A DNA stretch of 64,000 nt from Dyadobacter sp. 3J3 (GTDB lineage Bacteria; Bacteroidota; Bacteroidia; Cytophagales; Spirosomataceae): the NCBI RefSeq assembly GCF_009801115.1, contig NZ_VTOL01000007.1:186001-250000 (forward strand). The letters are read 5' to 3'. This document shows positions 17,087 through 26,217 of this stretch, piece by piece (position 1 is the stretch's first letter; each line of letters starts with the position of its first letter). The notes under the pieces were generated by a model, which was given only the letters and a program-made list of their open reading frames with translations, had not been told where the DNA came from and ran no database searches. Position numbers and translations under genes: made by a program.

Positions 17087-18484
17087 TTAAGCGGAAACAA
17101 CTTCCTGTTCAAGAACCTGATCGGATAAGCGCATTTTTTCATCATCCAGTTCGCCTTCCCATCTTGCGATTACCGCCGTAGCAAGGCAATTCCCTGTCAC
17201 ATTGACAGAAGTACGGGCCATGTCCATAAGCTCATCAATTCCCATCAAAAGTAATACAGGCCATTCAGGCATATTAAAATTCGCAATCGCACCCAGTAAA
17301 ATAACCAGTGTAGCTCTTGGAATACCTGCCACTCCTTTGCTTGTCAACATCAATAAAAAAACCATGGAAAGCTGTTGTCCGATCGACATTTCCGTTCCGG
17401 TAGCCTGCGCCACAAAAACAGTAGCAAGTGCCAGATATAATGTAGAACCATCCAGATTAAAACTATAACCTGTTGGCATAACAAAGGAAACAATCTGGCG
17501 CGGAACACCAAATTTTTCCATTTTCTCCATCGCCTTAGGCAAAGCTGATTCTGAACTTGTAGTAGCAAATGCAATCGAAACCGGCTCGAAAATATTTTTT
17601 ACAAATTTAATGATTGGAATACGTGCGATGAGCATGATCGGAACAAATACCAGCAAAATGAATGCAGCTAATGCACAATACAAGGTTGCCAGCATCAGCG
17701 CCAGGTTTTTCAAAACGTCAATCCCCATATGTCCAACTGTTTCGGCAATAGCAGCACCCACACCGATTGGAGCAAAAAGCATAATAATTTTAGTGAATTT
17801 AAACATCACCTCAGCCAAAGTCTCAATCCCGGCCACAAATTTTGCTTTTTTAGCAGCTGGTATCAATGCCAGACTAATACCAAAAAGAACGCTGAATACT
17901 ACGATTTGAAGGACTTCTCCGTGATAAATTGATTTGGCAATATTTTCAGGAAAAGAATGAACTATGATTTCCTGCCATGTTTGCTCAACAACCTTTGGCA
18001 AAGTAGCATTAAAGTTTGCAGGAATAGCAATTCCATCGCCCGGGCGAATCCAGTTTGCAAAGAACAAACCTATGACTAACGCAAAAGTGGTTACCACTTC
18101 AAAATAAAGCAGCGATTTCCATCCCATTCGCCCAACCTGTTTCAAATCCGAATGTCCGGCAATACCCGTAACCAAAGTTGCAAAAAGCAAGGGAGCGATT
18201 ACTGTTTTGATCATTTGCAGGAAAATCTGCCTTAAAAAGTGAAGTCCAGTTCCAATCTCCGGGAAATCATATCCGATCTCGGTGCCAACCAGCATGGAAA
18301 TCAAAATAGACGTTGTAAGGTTTTTCTTTATGATCGCGAAAATGATCAATCCTGTCAGTGCAGCCCAGCGCAAACCGACTAAAACATCCGTCGAGATCGT
18401 AATGATATTGTATGCGTTCAGTACTGTGGCAAGCGCAGCGATTGTAATAAGGGCCAGATTAACAATAGTAATTTTTTTCTTCAT
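17087..18484 (-). CDS. dicarboxylate/amino acid:cation symporter (DAACS)
   Basis: A 465-residue secondary transporter of the GltP/DctA family, driving uptake of glutamate, aspartate or C4-dicarboxylates with H+ or Na+. It shows the serine-rich hairpin loop FATTSSESALPKAMEKME, the NLDGST of TM7 (SFNLDGSTLYLA) and the GIPRATLVILLGA and SVNVTGNCLATAV blocks of the second hairpin and TM8. Eight transmembrane helices plus two re-entrant loops fit the hydrophobic pattern. The N-terminus has an extra pair of hydrophobic segments before the conserved region. The exact substrate is not readable. Confidence 0.93.
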   Translation of the reverse strand: MKKKITIVNLALITIAALATVLNAYNIITISTDVLVGLRWAALTGLIIFAIIKKNLTTSILISMLVGTEIGYDFPEIGTGLHFLRQIFLQMIKTVIAPLLFATLVTGIAGHSDLKQVGRMGWKSLLYFEVVTTFALVIGLFFANWIRPGDGIAIPANFNATLPKVVEQTWQEIIVHSFPENIAKSIYHGEVLQIVVFSVLFGISLALIPAAKKAKFVAGIETLAEVMFKFTKIIMLFAPIGVGAAIAETVGHMGIDVLKNLALMLATLYCALAAFILLVFVPIMLIARIPIIKFVKNIFEPVSIAFATTSSESALPKAMEKMEKFGVPRQIVSFVMPTGYSFNLDGSTLYLALATVFVAQATGTEMSIGQQLSMVFLLMLTSKGVAGIPRATLVILLGAIANFNMPEWPVLLLMGIDELMDMARTSVNVTGNCLATAVIARWEGELDDEKMRLSDQVLEQEVVSA

Positions 18485-18690
18485 AAAAGAATTTTGGAGA
18501 TGAGGTACTGGTTTGGATTGGTAAACTTAGCTAAATTCGGGTAAAGCCGTGCATTATTTTGCTATCCTTATTTATGAAACAGCAAAATAAATTCTATACA
18601 TTGGACGATTTTATTGAATTTTAGTACTATTTTTCCTAGCTTTCTAAAAATAATCAATTGTTTCTCAACTTTTCCAAACTTCTCCCCCGA

Positions 18691-19128
18691 ATGAAACCCG
18701 GACTTATCCTTGAAAACGAATTGGAACCAATCTTTTTGGGCAAATTTCCTCCCTTCCCAGAAAACGTTAAAGAATTTTTAGTAAAATATGGCCCGTATTT
18801 TCTTCTTGTAGGGGCAATTTTGACTTTGTTTGGTTTACTTGCAGCATTTGGAATTGGAACTGCGGCCATTGGAGTAGGAATGATTGCGTACGGCGGAGGG
18901 TTCTCAATGTATGTAGGTTTGCTGATTGCCACAGTCATTATGGTAATGTATCTGATGGCATTTTCTCCGCTTCGGGCGAGAAAAAGAGCCGGATGGAACT
19001 TGCTTTATTATGCTCTAATATTAAGTTTGATCAGTAACCTTCTACAATTAGCTTTGTTTGCATTTATTATCGGCGGAGTAATTGGCTTTTGGGTTTTATT
19101 TCAGATCCGTGAAAAATATATTTTTTGA
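18691..19128 (+). CDS. four-helix hypothetical membrane protein
   Basis: I place the start at the ATG at 18691 (145 residues); the frame also opens at a TTG at 18658. There is a short soluble N-terminus (LENELEPIFLGKFPPFPENV), then four hydrophobic helices: GPYFLLVGAILTLFGLLAAF, then GMIAYGGGFSMYVGLLIATV, then LLYYALILSLISNLLQL and FIIGGVIGFWVLF. I do not recognise the family. It is monocistronic, ending 29 bp before a strong terminator. Confidence 0.7.
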   Translation: MKPGLILENELEPIFLGKFPPFPENVKEFLVKYGPYFLLVGAILTLFGLLAAFGIGTAAIGVGMIAYGGGFSMYVGLLIATVIMVMYLMAFSPLRARKRAGWNLLYYALILSLISNLLQLALFAFIIGGVIGFWVLFQIREKYIF

Positions 19129-19156
19129 CCAACAAGTTAAATTTCAAAATATAACA

Positions 19157-19190
19157 AGAGCCGGCAAATCCTGTCGGCTCTTTCGTTTTT
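19157..19190 (+). terminator. intrinsic terminator
   Basis: AGAGCCG/CGGCTCT stem (19157-19163 with 19175-19181) followed by TTTCGTTTTTT. Confidence 0.85.
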
Positions 19191-19339
19191 TACCACTAAT
19201 CCGACTATTTGAGCATTTATCAGTTTTAGTCTTTGTAAAGCATCTTATACTTTGCATCTTTGGAATATCGATTTTACAATATCCGGATTTCCTGCAAAGG
19301 GAGTCATTAAAAGGCACACGTACAATTACCTAACACAAG

Positions 19340-20254
19340 ATGAATATTATAGAAGTTAAAAATATTACGAAAGATTATTCAAATCATCGTGCGTTGGATG
19401 ATGTTAGCCTCAATATCCCCAAAGGTTCTATTTTCGGACTTCTAGGGCCAAATGGTGCCGGAAAAACTTCATTGATACGTATTATTAATCAAATAACAGG
19501 TCCAGATTCCGGGCAGGTTTTTTTTGATGGACAGCCACTTGGCCAGCAGCATATTTCAAAAATTGGTTATCTACCGGAAGAGCGCGGTTTATATAAGAAA
19601 ATGAAAGTGGGCGAGCAGTTGCTTTATCTTGCCCAGTTGAAAGGCTTATCCCAAAAGGAAGCTATGGAAAAGCTTAAAATCTGGTTTGTCAAATTTGATA
19701 TAAAAACCTGGTGGGACAAAAGCGTATCCGATCTCTCAAAGGGAATGCAGCAAAAAGTGCAATTTGTATCCACTGTTTTGCATGAGCCGGAATTGATCAT
19801 TCTCGACGAACCTTTTTCCGGTTTTGATCCGATCAATGCCAATCTGATTCGTGACGAAATTCTGGAATTGAAACAAAAAGGCAGCACGATCATCTTTTCC
19901 ACGCATAGAATGGAAACGGTTGAAGAGCTTTGCGATAACATCGCCCTGATTCATCGTGCAAAAAAAGTATTGGACGGCCCAAAATCGTTGATAAAAGAAC
20001 AGTTTAAAACGAATACTTTTTATATTGAATATCGTGGAAGCCTGAACGGGTTGGAACAAAAATATCAACTTGAAAATACAAAGCAGAGTGAAAACGATTT
20101 TCTCCGTACCAATATTCATTTGCCAGCCGGAATTACATCCAATGAACTGCTAAGCGATCTACTTCCGCAAGTTGAAATTCGCGCTTTTGGAGAAAATATT
20201 CCTACTATGAGTGATATTTTCATGCGGGCAGTTAACGAAATTCCCGAAGCCTGA
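19340..20254 (+). CDS. ABC transporter ATP-binding protein (NatA-like)
   Basis: A 304-residue ATPase. Walker A is GPNGAGKTS (36-44), the signature LSKGMQQK (132-139), Walker B LIILDEPF (152-159) and the switch His189 in STHRME. The last 80 residues form the C-terminal extension typical of NatA/CcmA-like exporters (DUF4162-like). It precedes its membrane partner by 49 bp, so the two form an ABC-2 exporter. The substrate could be Na+, an antibiotic or a lipid-linked molecule. Confidence 0.95.
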   Translation: MNIIEVKNITKDYSNHRALDDVSLNIPKGSIFGLLGPNGAGKTSLIRIINQITGPDSGQVFFDGQPLGQQHISKIGYLPEERGLYKKMKVGEQLLYLAQLKGLSQKEAMEKLKIWFVKFDIKTWWDKSVSDLSKGMQQKVQFVSTVLHEPELIILDEPFSGFDPINANLIRDEILELKQKGSTIIFSTHRMETVEELCDNIALIHRAKKVLDGPKSLIKEQFKTNTFYIEYRGSLNGLEQKYQLENTKQSENDFLRTNIHLPAGITSNELLSDLLPQVEIRAFGENIPTMSDIFMRAVNEIPEA

Positions 20255-20303
20255 CGCGCCAATCTTCATCATATTAACACTACTCTCTAACTAAATTAAG
20301 ATA

Positions 20304-21632
20304 ATGCGAAATATATTTCTGGTTATAAAAAGGGAATACATGGTTCGGGTGAAGAAAAAGTCATTTTTGATCATGACCATTCTTGCACCGGTACTGTTTG
20401 TAGGAGGATATGCCCTGGTAATCTGGATGGCGATCAGCTCGGTGGATAGTAAAACCGTTCAGGTGGTTGACGAAAGTGGCCTTTTTACTAATGAATTTAA
20501 AGATTCTGAGTCGATCAAATTTTCTTATTTGAAATCCTCTATTGATTCGGCAAAAAGTCATTTTACCGGAAGTGAAGCCAATGCGCTGGTTTACATCCCC
20601 AAAAATGTAATCACCTCGCCAAAAAGCGTCCGTATTTATGCTCCTAAAAATGTGAGCATGGAGCTGAAATCTGAAATTGAGGATGTTATTGAAAAACAGA
20701 TTGAAAATATAAAACTTTCTGAAGCTGGCATTACACATAAAATTCTGGAAGATTCCCGTGTCAATGTTCATTCGGAAACGATAAGCCTAAGCGCAGAAGG
20801 AGAAAAAACAAGCAGCTCCAGTGCGGCCACAATTATTGGTGGAATTTGTGCATTTCTTATCTATATGTCGGTTTTCATATACGGAACACAGGTAATGCGC
20901 GGCGTAACAGAAGAAAAAACCAGCCGGATTGTGGAGGTTATTATTTCTTCGGTAAAACCTTACCAACTGATGATGGGGAAAATTATCGGGGTAGCATTGG
21001 TTGGACTTACGCAGTTTTTACTCTGGATTTTCCTCACAATTTCACTTACTACGGTTGCATCCAGTGTTCTGAGCAATAAAATGCCAAAAGATTCCAAGCA
21101 AATGCAGCAGGAAATGCAAAAAATTCAAAAAGGAATGCCTGCTTCCCAAATGGCAACTTCGGGTGTAGATAATCCGGTAGCGGAGGTTTTAGGCGCTGTC
21201 AATAGTTTAAATATTCCGTTGATCGTTTCCTGCTTTTTGTTTTATTACCTGGGCGGATATTTGTTTTACAGTGCTCTTTTCGGGGCGGTCGGAGCCGCAG
21301 TTGACAACGATGCTGACACCCAGCAATTTATGCTCCCAATCACTTTGCCCATTATTTTCTCCTTCGTTTTCGCACAGTTTGTACTGCGTGATCCGGATGG
21401 TAATCTGGCTTTCTGGACTTCTATGATTCCTTTCACGTCACCTATTATTATGATGGTGCGGATACCTTTTGGAGTTCCAGCCTGGCAAATTGCCCTTTCT
21501 ATGGTTTTTCTGGTTTTAGGTTTTATCGGCACAATCTGGGTGGCGTCTCGTATTTACCGGGTTGGGATATTAATGTATGGCAAAAAAGTCACCTACAAAG
21601 AACTGGCCAAGTGGATTTTTTACAAAGTTTAA
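20304..21632 (+). CDS. ABC-2 type permease (NatB-like)
   Basis: A 442-residue permease. The N-terminal helix (LIMTILAPVLFVGGYALVIW) is followed by a large extracytoplasmic domain (about 45-170). Further membrane helices follow, with the conserved cytoplasmic motif RGVTEEKTSRIVEVIISSVK and PYQLMMGKI typical of NatB/YhaP permeases. Near 255-285 is a Met/Gln-rich stretch (KQMQQEMQKIQKGMPASQM) in the loop between helices. It partners the ATPase immediately upstream. Confidence 0.93.
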   Translation: MRNIFLVIKREYMVRVKKKSFLIMTILAPVLFVGGYALVIWMAISSVDSKTVQVVDESGLFTNEFKDSESIKFSYLKSSIDSAKSHFTGSEANALVYIPKNVITSPKSVRIYAPKNVSMELKSEIEDVIEKQIENIKLSEAGITHKILEDSRVNVHSETISLSAEGEKTSSSSAATIIGGICAFLIYMSVFIYGTQVMRGVTEEKTSRIVEVIISSVKPYQLMMGKIIGVALVGLTQFLLWIFLTISLTTVASSVLSNKMPKDSKQMQQEMQKIQKGMPASQMATSGVDNPVAEVLGAVNSLNIPLIVSCFLFYYLGGYLFYSALFGAVGAAVDNDADTQQFMLPITLPIIFSFVFAQFVLRDPDGNLAFWTSMIPFTSPIIMMVRIPFGVPAWQIALSMVFLVLGFIGTIWVASRIYRVGILMYGKKVTYKELAKWIFYKV

Positions 21633-21742
21633 TAAAAATCTAATCCCCAATTCAGCGGACTTACAGCAGGTTTAGGATGTTATTTTATTCTCAAAAATTG
21701 TTATAAACAAATCCTTTAACACTTTTTAAGATCTCTTAACCC

Positions 21743-21771
21743 TTGCCGTTGAGGTTATTTTGCTAATTTTG
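21743..21771 (+). promoter_or_regulatory. promoter of the DUF2723 gene
   Basis: TTG at 21743-21745 and TAATTTTG at 21764-21771, 18 bp apart. This is the best match in the window to the Bacteroidota TTTG-N19-TAnnTTTG promoter. A start near 21778 gives a leader of about 100 nt. Confidence 0.65.
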
Positions 21772-21876
21772 AGGCACCGATTAAATATGCAGCTATTTTT
21801 TGGAGAAATGCGGCTGGATAAAACCGCCATAAAAATTCCATAATTACCTGTAAACTCATAACCATAAACTATTATA

Positions 21877-24855
21877 ATGACCCGTTTCAACCGTTCCAAC
21901 AACCTTACGGGTTGGATTGTTTTCGCCATCGCATTTCTTACATACGCACTTACCGTTGAACGAACGGCCAGTTTTTGGGATTGCGGCGAATTTATTGCCT
22001 GTGCATTTAAGTTACAGGTTCCTCACCCTCCGGGAGCTCCCTTTTTCCTTTTGATAGGAAGAATTTTTTCCATGTTTGCTTTCGGTGATCTTTCCAATGT
22101 CGCTTACTGGGTCAATATGGTTTCGGTGCTCAGCAGCGCTTTCACTATCCTTTTCCTGTTTTGGACAATCACGCTTTTAGCCCGCAAAATAATTGGAAAA
22201 ACAGACGACGAATTAACTCAGGGAGATATTTTGCTTTTAATGGGTGCGGGAGTCGTAGGTGCTTTGGCCTATACCTGGTCTGATTCATTCTGGTTCTCAG
22301 CCGTTGAAGCGGAAGTTTACGGTATGTCGTCATTCTTTACAGCGATTGTAATCTGGGCTGTTTTCAAATGGGAACGCATCGAAGATCCCGCTGCTGAAAA
22401 TCGTTGGCTGATATTTACAGCGTATCTGGTTGGACTTTCTATTGGAGTCCATTTGCTTAACCTTGTTACCATTCCAGCACTTGCGTTGGTTTATTATTTC
22501 AAAAAATATCCTAAACCAGGAATTTTTGGGGGTGTTATCGCTTTTATTGGCGGTTTGGTAATCCTTGCCATTATTAACTCAGGTATTATTCCCGGGCTTC
22601 CTAGTATTGCCGGGAAATTCGAGATATTTTTCGTCAACTCACTTGGCCTTCCGTTTAAATCTGGTGTAATATTTTTTATTGTTATTTTCCTTGGCTCATT
22701 GGTCTGGGGGATTATTTATTCTCAGAAAAAAGCGAAGGTATTATTGAATACCGGCCTTTTGTCACTTGCTTTTATTCTGGTTGGTTATGCCTGTTACCTG
22801 ATGGTTTTGGTACGTGCAGAATACAATCCGCCGATCAATGAAAATAATCCTAATGACGTTCTTAGTTTCGTTTCTTATTTGAAAAGAGAGCAATACGGGA
22901 GCCGTCCCTTATTATATGGACCATCTTTTGTATCCCGCCCAACAAGCCAGAAACGCGGAGCGCCTATGTACCGCAAAGAAGCTGGAAAATATTCAATCTA
23001 CGATTACCGCCCTGAATACGAATACGAACCAGGCAGCAGTATGCTTTTGCCTCGTATGTATAGCACGCAGGCAGGTCACCCGCAGCTATATCAACAAATG
23101 ACAGGATTGGCCGAAGGACAAAAACCGACCATGGCGCACAATCTTTCGTTTATGTTCTCATACCAGATCGGGCACATGTACTGGCGTTATTTCCTATGGA
23201 ATTTCGTTGGCCGTGAAAGTGACGAAGAAGGCGCAGGAAATCTTTTGCCATGGGATGCGTTCAAAAAATTTCCATCGATTATTGAAAATAACAAGGCACA
23301 TGACAATTTCTTCATGCTGCCTTTTATCCTGGGACTTTTTGGTGTGGTGATCATGTATTTCCGTCGTCAGCGCGATTTACTGGTTCTTGGATTGTTATTT
23401 TTATTAACCGGTGTTGCGCTTGTAATTTACCTGAATTCCCCTCCTACCGAGCCTCGTGAGCGGGATTATATTTACGTAGGTTCATTCTACATCTTCTGTA
23501 TGTGGATCGGAATCGGGGTTATTGCATTTGCGGACGGATTGAATAAAATTGTCAAAAATTCAGTAACCCGTGCCGGCGTTGCAACCGGATTTAGTTTGAT
23601 CGTTCCTATTATTATGGGAGCAAAAGGATGGGATAATCACAACCGTGACCATCGTTACCATTCTGTTGATTTTGCAAAAAACCTTCTGAATTCCTGCGCG
23701 CCAAATGCAATTTTATTTACAGGTGGTGATAACGATACTTTCCCGCTCTGGTACGTTCAGGAAGTGGAAGGATTCAGGACCGACGTTCGTGTTTGTAACC
23801 TTAGTTTGTTAGGCACCGACTGGTACATTGATCAGATGAAACGTAAAACGTACCTTTCAGAGGCGCTTCCGATTTCCCTGGATAAAAACAACTATGCTTT
23901 TGGTAAAAACGATATCGTTCCTTTTTATGAAATACCAAGCGTTAAAAATGGTATTAATCTGAAGGAATATATGGGATTAGTAAAACAGGAAAATAAAGCC
24001 ATTCAGGTACCGCTTACCAGTGGCGATATGACTTCGATTTTGCCTTCATCAATTCTTTTCCTACCAGTGGATGTTGAAGCGGTTAAGAAAATGAATATCA
24101 TCAAAAGTGACCTTTTACCATATCTGAGTGATTCTATTAGCTGGACAGTTGGGAAGGGAGATTTGTACAAATCGGATCTAATGATGCTTGACATGATTGC
24201 TACCAATGACTGGAAAAGACCGATTTACTTTTCTTCAACATTAGGGGGATCGAGCTATCTTAACCTGAAAGAATATATGCAGTTGGAAGGTTATGCTTAT
24301 CGTCTGTTACCTGTAAAAGTTCCGGGTGCTTCTGATGGCTATGTAAATTCAGACATCATGTACCAAAATCTGATGAACAAAATGTTCTGGCGGGATCTGG
24401 ACAACCCGAAAACGTATTATGACAATACCTATCTTGGTTCACCAATTTTTACAGCCCGTATTGCTTTCCTACGACTTGCCGGTCAACTTATTGCAGATGG
24501 CAAAACAGGAGAAGCTAAAAAGGCTATGGACAAAGCATTATCAGTAATGCCAGACAAAAGTATACCTTACGATCAGATTTCTTCGAATTTCATCGGTACA
24601 CTTTTTGACCTGGGAGAGACTAAAAAAGCGCTTGAAATTGCTGACGTAATGGCTAATCGTTCAGATGAAAACCTTACATGGTCAAGAGAAAATCCTACGA
24701 CTAAACGTCGTGACAGCCAAGTAGATTTATATATTCTGCAAACAATTGTTCACGAATGTAAGGAAGCTAAACAGGAAGTTGCTGCCAAAAAATATGAAGC
24801 TATTTTCCAGAAACATCTGGCGGCTTTTAATATGTACGGAAATCCGGCTCAGTAA
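21877..24855 (+). CDS. DUF2723 (GT117/TMEM260-like) membrane glycosyltransferase candidate
   Basis: A 992-residue membrane protein. The N-terminal half is polytopic, with about 12 hydrophobic segments. It starts with LTYALTVERTASFWDCGEF, whose acidic WDCGEF loop occupies the place of the first-loop catalytic acid in GT-C enzymes, and then HPPGAPFFLLIGR. The C-terminal half is soluble, with GGDNDTFPLWYVQEVEGFR and a TPR-like end (AKKAMDKALSVMPDK). TMEM260, the animal member of this family, is a protein O-mannosyltransferase. A protein O-glycosylation role here is an inference by family. It is monocistronic, with a promoter and terminator of its own. Confidence 0.85.
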   Translation: MTRFNRSNNLTGWIVFAIAFLTYALTVERTASFWDCGEFIACAFKLQVPHPPGAPFFLLIGRIFSMFAFGDLSNVAYWVNMVSVLSSAFTILFLFWTITLLARKIIGKTDDELTQGDILLLMGAGVVGALAYTWSDSFWFSAVEAEVYGMSSFFTAIVIWAVFKWERIEDPAAENRWLIFTAYLVGLSIGVHLLNLVTIPALALVYYFKKYPKPGIFGGVIAFIGGLVILAIINSGIIPGLPSIAGKFEIFFVNSLGLPFKSGVIFFIVIFLGSLVWGIIYSQKKAKVLLNTGLLSLAFILVGYACYLMVLVRAEYNPPINENNPNDVLSFVSYLKREQYGSRPLLYGPSFVSRPTSQKRGAPMYRKEAGKYSIYDYRPEYEYEPGSSMLLPRMYSTQAGHPQLYQQMTGLAEGQKPTMAHNLSFMFSYQIGHMYWRYFLWNFVGRESDEEGAGNLLPWDAFKKFPSIIENNKAHDNFFMLPFILGLFGVVIMYFRRQRDLLVLGLLFLLTGVALVIYLNSPPTEPRERDYIYVGSFYIFCMWIGIGVIAFADGLNKIVKNSVTRAGVATGFSLIVPIIMGAKGWDNHNRDHRYHSVDFAKNLLNSCAPNAILFTGGDNDTFPLWYVQEVEGFRTDVRVCNLSLLGTDWYIDQMKRKTYLSEALPISLDKNNYAFGKNDIVPFYEIPSVKNGINLKEYMGLVKQENKAIQVPLTSGDMTSILPSSILFLPVDVEAVKKMNIIKSDLLPYLSDSISWTVGKGDLYKSDLMMLDMIATNDWKRPIYFSSTLGGSSYLNLKEYMQLEGYAYRLLPVKVPGASDGYVNSDIMYQNLMNKMFWRDLDNPKTYYDNTYLGSPIFTARIAFLRLAGQLIADGKTGEAKKAMDKALSVMPDKSIPYDQISSNFIGTLFDLGETKKALEIADVMANRSDENLTWSRENPTTKRRDSQVDLYILQTIVHECKEAKQEVAAKKYEAIFQKHLAAFNMYGNPAQ

Positions 24856-24874
24856 GATAATCTGATCAAAGAAA

Positions 24875-24908
24875 ACGGGAGCTATCTTTATGGCTCCCGT
24901 TTTTTTTT
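24875..24908 (+). terminator. intrinsic terminator
   Basis: ACGGGAGC/GCTCCCGT stem (24875-24882 with 24893-24900) followed by eight T. It lies 19 bp past the DUF2723 stop. Confidence 0.9.
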
Positions 24909-25023
24909 AAAGCCTTAAAAAGAAATACTATTTCTTTTCTGTAAAAATGAGTAATTTTAAGATCAACGGTATGAAAATCAGCAACGGGTATTTCTTGAAA
25001 AGTATTATTTTTCATGCCAACGT

Positions 25024-25617
25024 ATGCACAAAATTTTCGCGTTACTTTGTAACTACAATATTATAAGTGAGAGAACTTACAATGCAGTTCTCCAAAAACT
25101 TGTTATAGCTGAATTCAAGCAGGGCACTATTTTAATTTCTCCTGATCGCCCTCAGGAAATGGTTTATTTCATTGCAGAAGGTATTACCCGGAACTTTTAC
25201 CGTCATCATGACCAGGAATGGACGCACGGTTTCGATCTTGCCGGTGACTGCATCATGACTTCGGCAAATTTTATTGATGATGAACTGTCAATGGATTATG
25301 TGGAAACATGTACGGATGTGAAGCTATATGGTATCAGCAAAAAAGATTTCCAGGTACTTATGCTTCTAAATCCTGACCTTGAAAAAGTATCCGGCAAAAT
25401 TCTGGAAAGACGGCTGAGCCGTTTTGAAAAAAGAATGCAGGATCTTTACACCCTGACTGAGGATGATTTGTTTATGAAATTCAGCAAGGAATTTCCAACA
25501 ATTTTTTCTCAGGTTGAAGACAGACATGTGGCCAGTTATCTGCGAATAAGCCTGGGTATGTTTTTAAAGTTGAAGAAAAAAAAAGTTCTTGAAAAAAACT
25601 CAGGAATAGCAATGTAA
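25024..25617 (+). CDS. Crp/Fnr-like cyclic-nucleotide-domain protein with atypical C-terminus
   Basis: A 197-residue protein. Residues 1-120 form a cNMP-binding beta-roll of the Bacteroidota Crp type (FKQGTILISPDRPQEMVYFI, then AEGITRNFY). A helical region follows with the conserved ERRLSRFEKRMQDLYTLTED. The expected helix-turn-helix end is usually of the form ASYLGITPETLSRIRKK. Here it reads ASYLRISLGMFLKLKKKKVL, losing most of the usual recognition-helix residues. It may be a regulator with altered DNA specificity or none. It has no operon partner. Confidence 0.8.
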   Translation: MHKIFALLCNYNIISERTYNAVLQKLVIAEFKQGTILISPDRPQEMVYFIAEGITRNFYRHHDQEWTHGFDLAGDCIMTSANFIDDELSMDYVETCTDVKLYGISKKDFQVLMLLNPDLEKVSGKILERRLSRFEKRMQDLYTLTEDDLFMKFSKEFPTIFSQVEDRHVASYLRISLGMFLKLKKKKVLEKNSGIAM

Positions 25618-25776
25618 ATATTACTCGGATAGTGCTTAAATGTTAAGCGTTATTCGAATAATTGTTCGATATTGTACCTTAAATCAAAGGCCTCCTCTTT
25701 TAGTATTAAACTGTGAATAGTTCCGAATGTATTTTTTTGCTTCCGGATTATCCCTGAATTATTGTTAAAACAGAGT

Positions 25777-26175
25777 ATGCGTACCTTATTGATTTCTACT
25801 TTTTGTATCCTCTTTGCATTCGGGCTGTCCGCATGCAGCGATTCAGCTCCTTCAAATACTACGGTCCAATTTTTAGTAACCAATAAATCCACGACAAAGA
25901 TAAACCGCTTAACAGTATTTCTTCAGGAGGAAGACACAACGAGAACCAGGCTTATTGACTCTGTTTTCATCACCAATATTCCCGATAACCTTCCGATCAG
26001 ACTTACGTACGATATCGATAAAAATTCCTCAAAAGGAAGTTATAAATTGATAGCACTCGGTACATTAAAGAAATGGAATATAAATTTCGGAAAATTTTCA
26101 GGAAAAATCGATGCTGATTCTGACCATCTCTATAATCTGGAAATTCTTGAAGATTCGGTTGCCGTTATACAATAA
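25777..26175 (+). CDS. small lipoprotein of unknown function
   Basis: The start is taken as the ATG at 25777 (132 residues); the frame also opens at a TTG at 25762. Residues 1-20 are a lipoprotein signal with lipobox LSAC (Cys20). The mature part is a beta-rich domain with alternating polar strands (TVQFLVTNKSTTKINRLTVF). It is not in a family I know. It is followed at once by a perfect bidirectional terminator. Confidence 0.7.
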   Translation: MRTLLISTFCILFAFGLSACSDSAPSNTTVQFLVTNKSTTKINRLTVFLQEEDTTRTRLIDSVFITNIPDNLPIRLTYDIDKNSSKGSYKLIALGTLKKWNINFGKFSGKIDADSDHLYNLEILEDSVAVIQ

Positions 26176-26176
26176 A

Positions 26177-26198
26177 AAAAGGAGCCGAAGCTCCTTTT
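26177..26198. terminator. bidirectional terminator
   Basis: AAAAGGAGC, loop CGAA, GCTCCTTTT: nine perfect pairs. It lies between the convergent lipoprotein and endonuclease-like genes. Confidence 0.85.
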
Positions 26199-26217
26199 AC
26201 TAATCCCATTTTTTCTA

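Noticed and set aside
19232..19254. Promoter for the ABC transporter pair
   Set aside because: TTTG and TATACTTTG occur, but the spacing is wrong for the Bacteroidota consensus.
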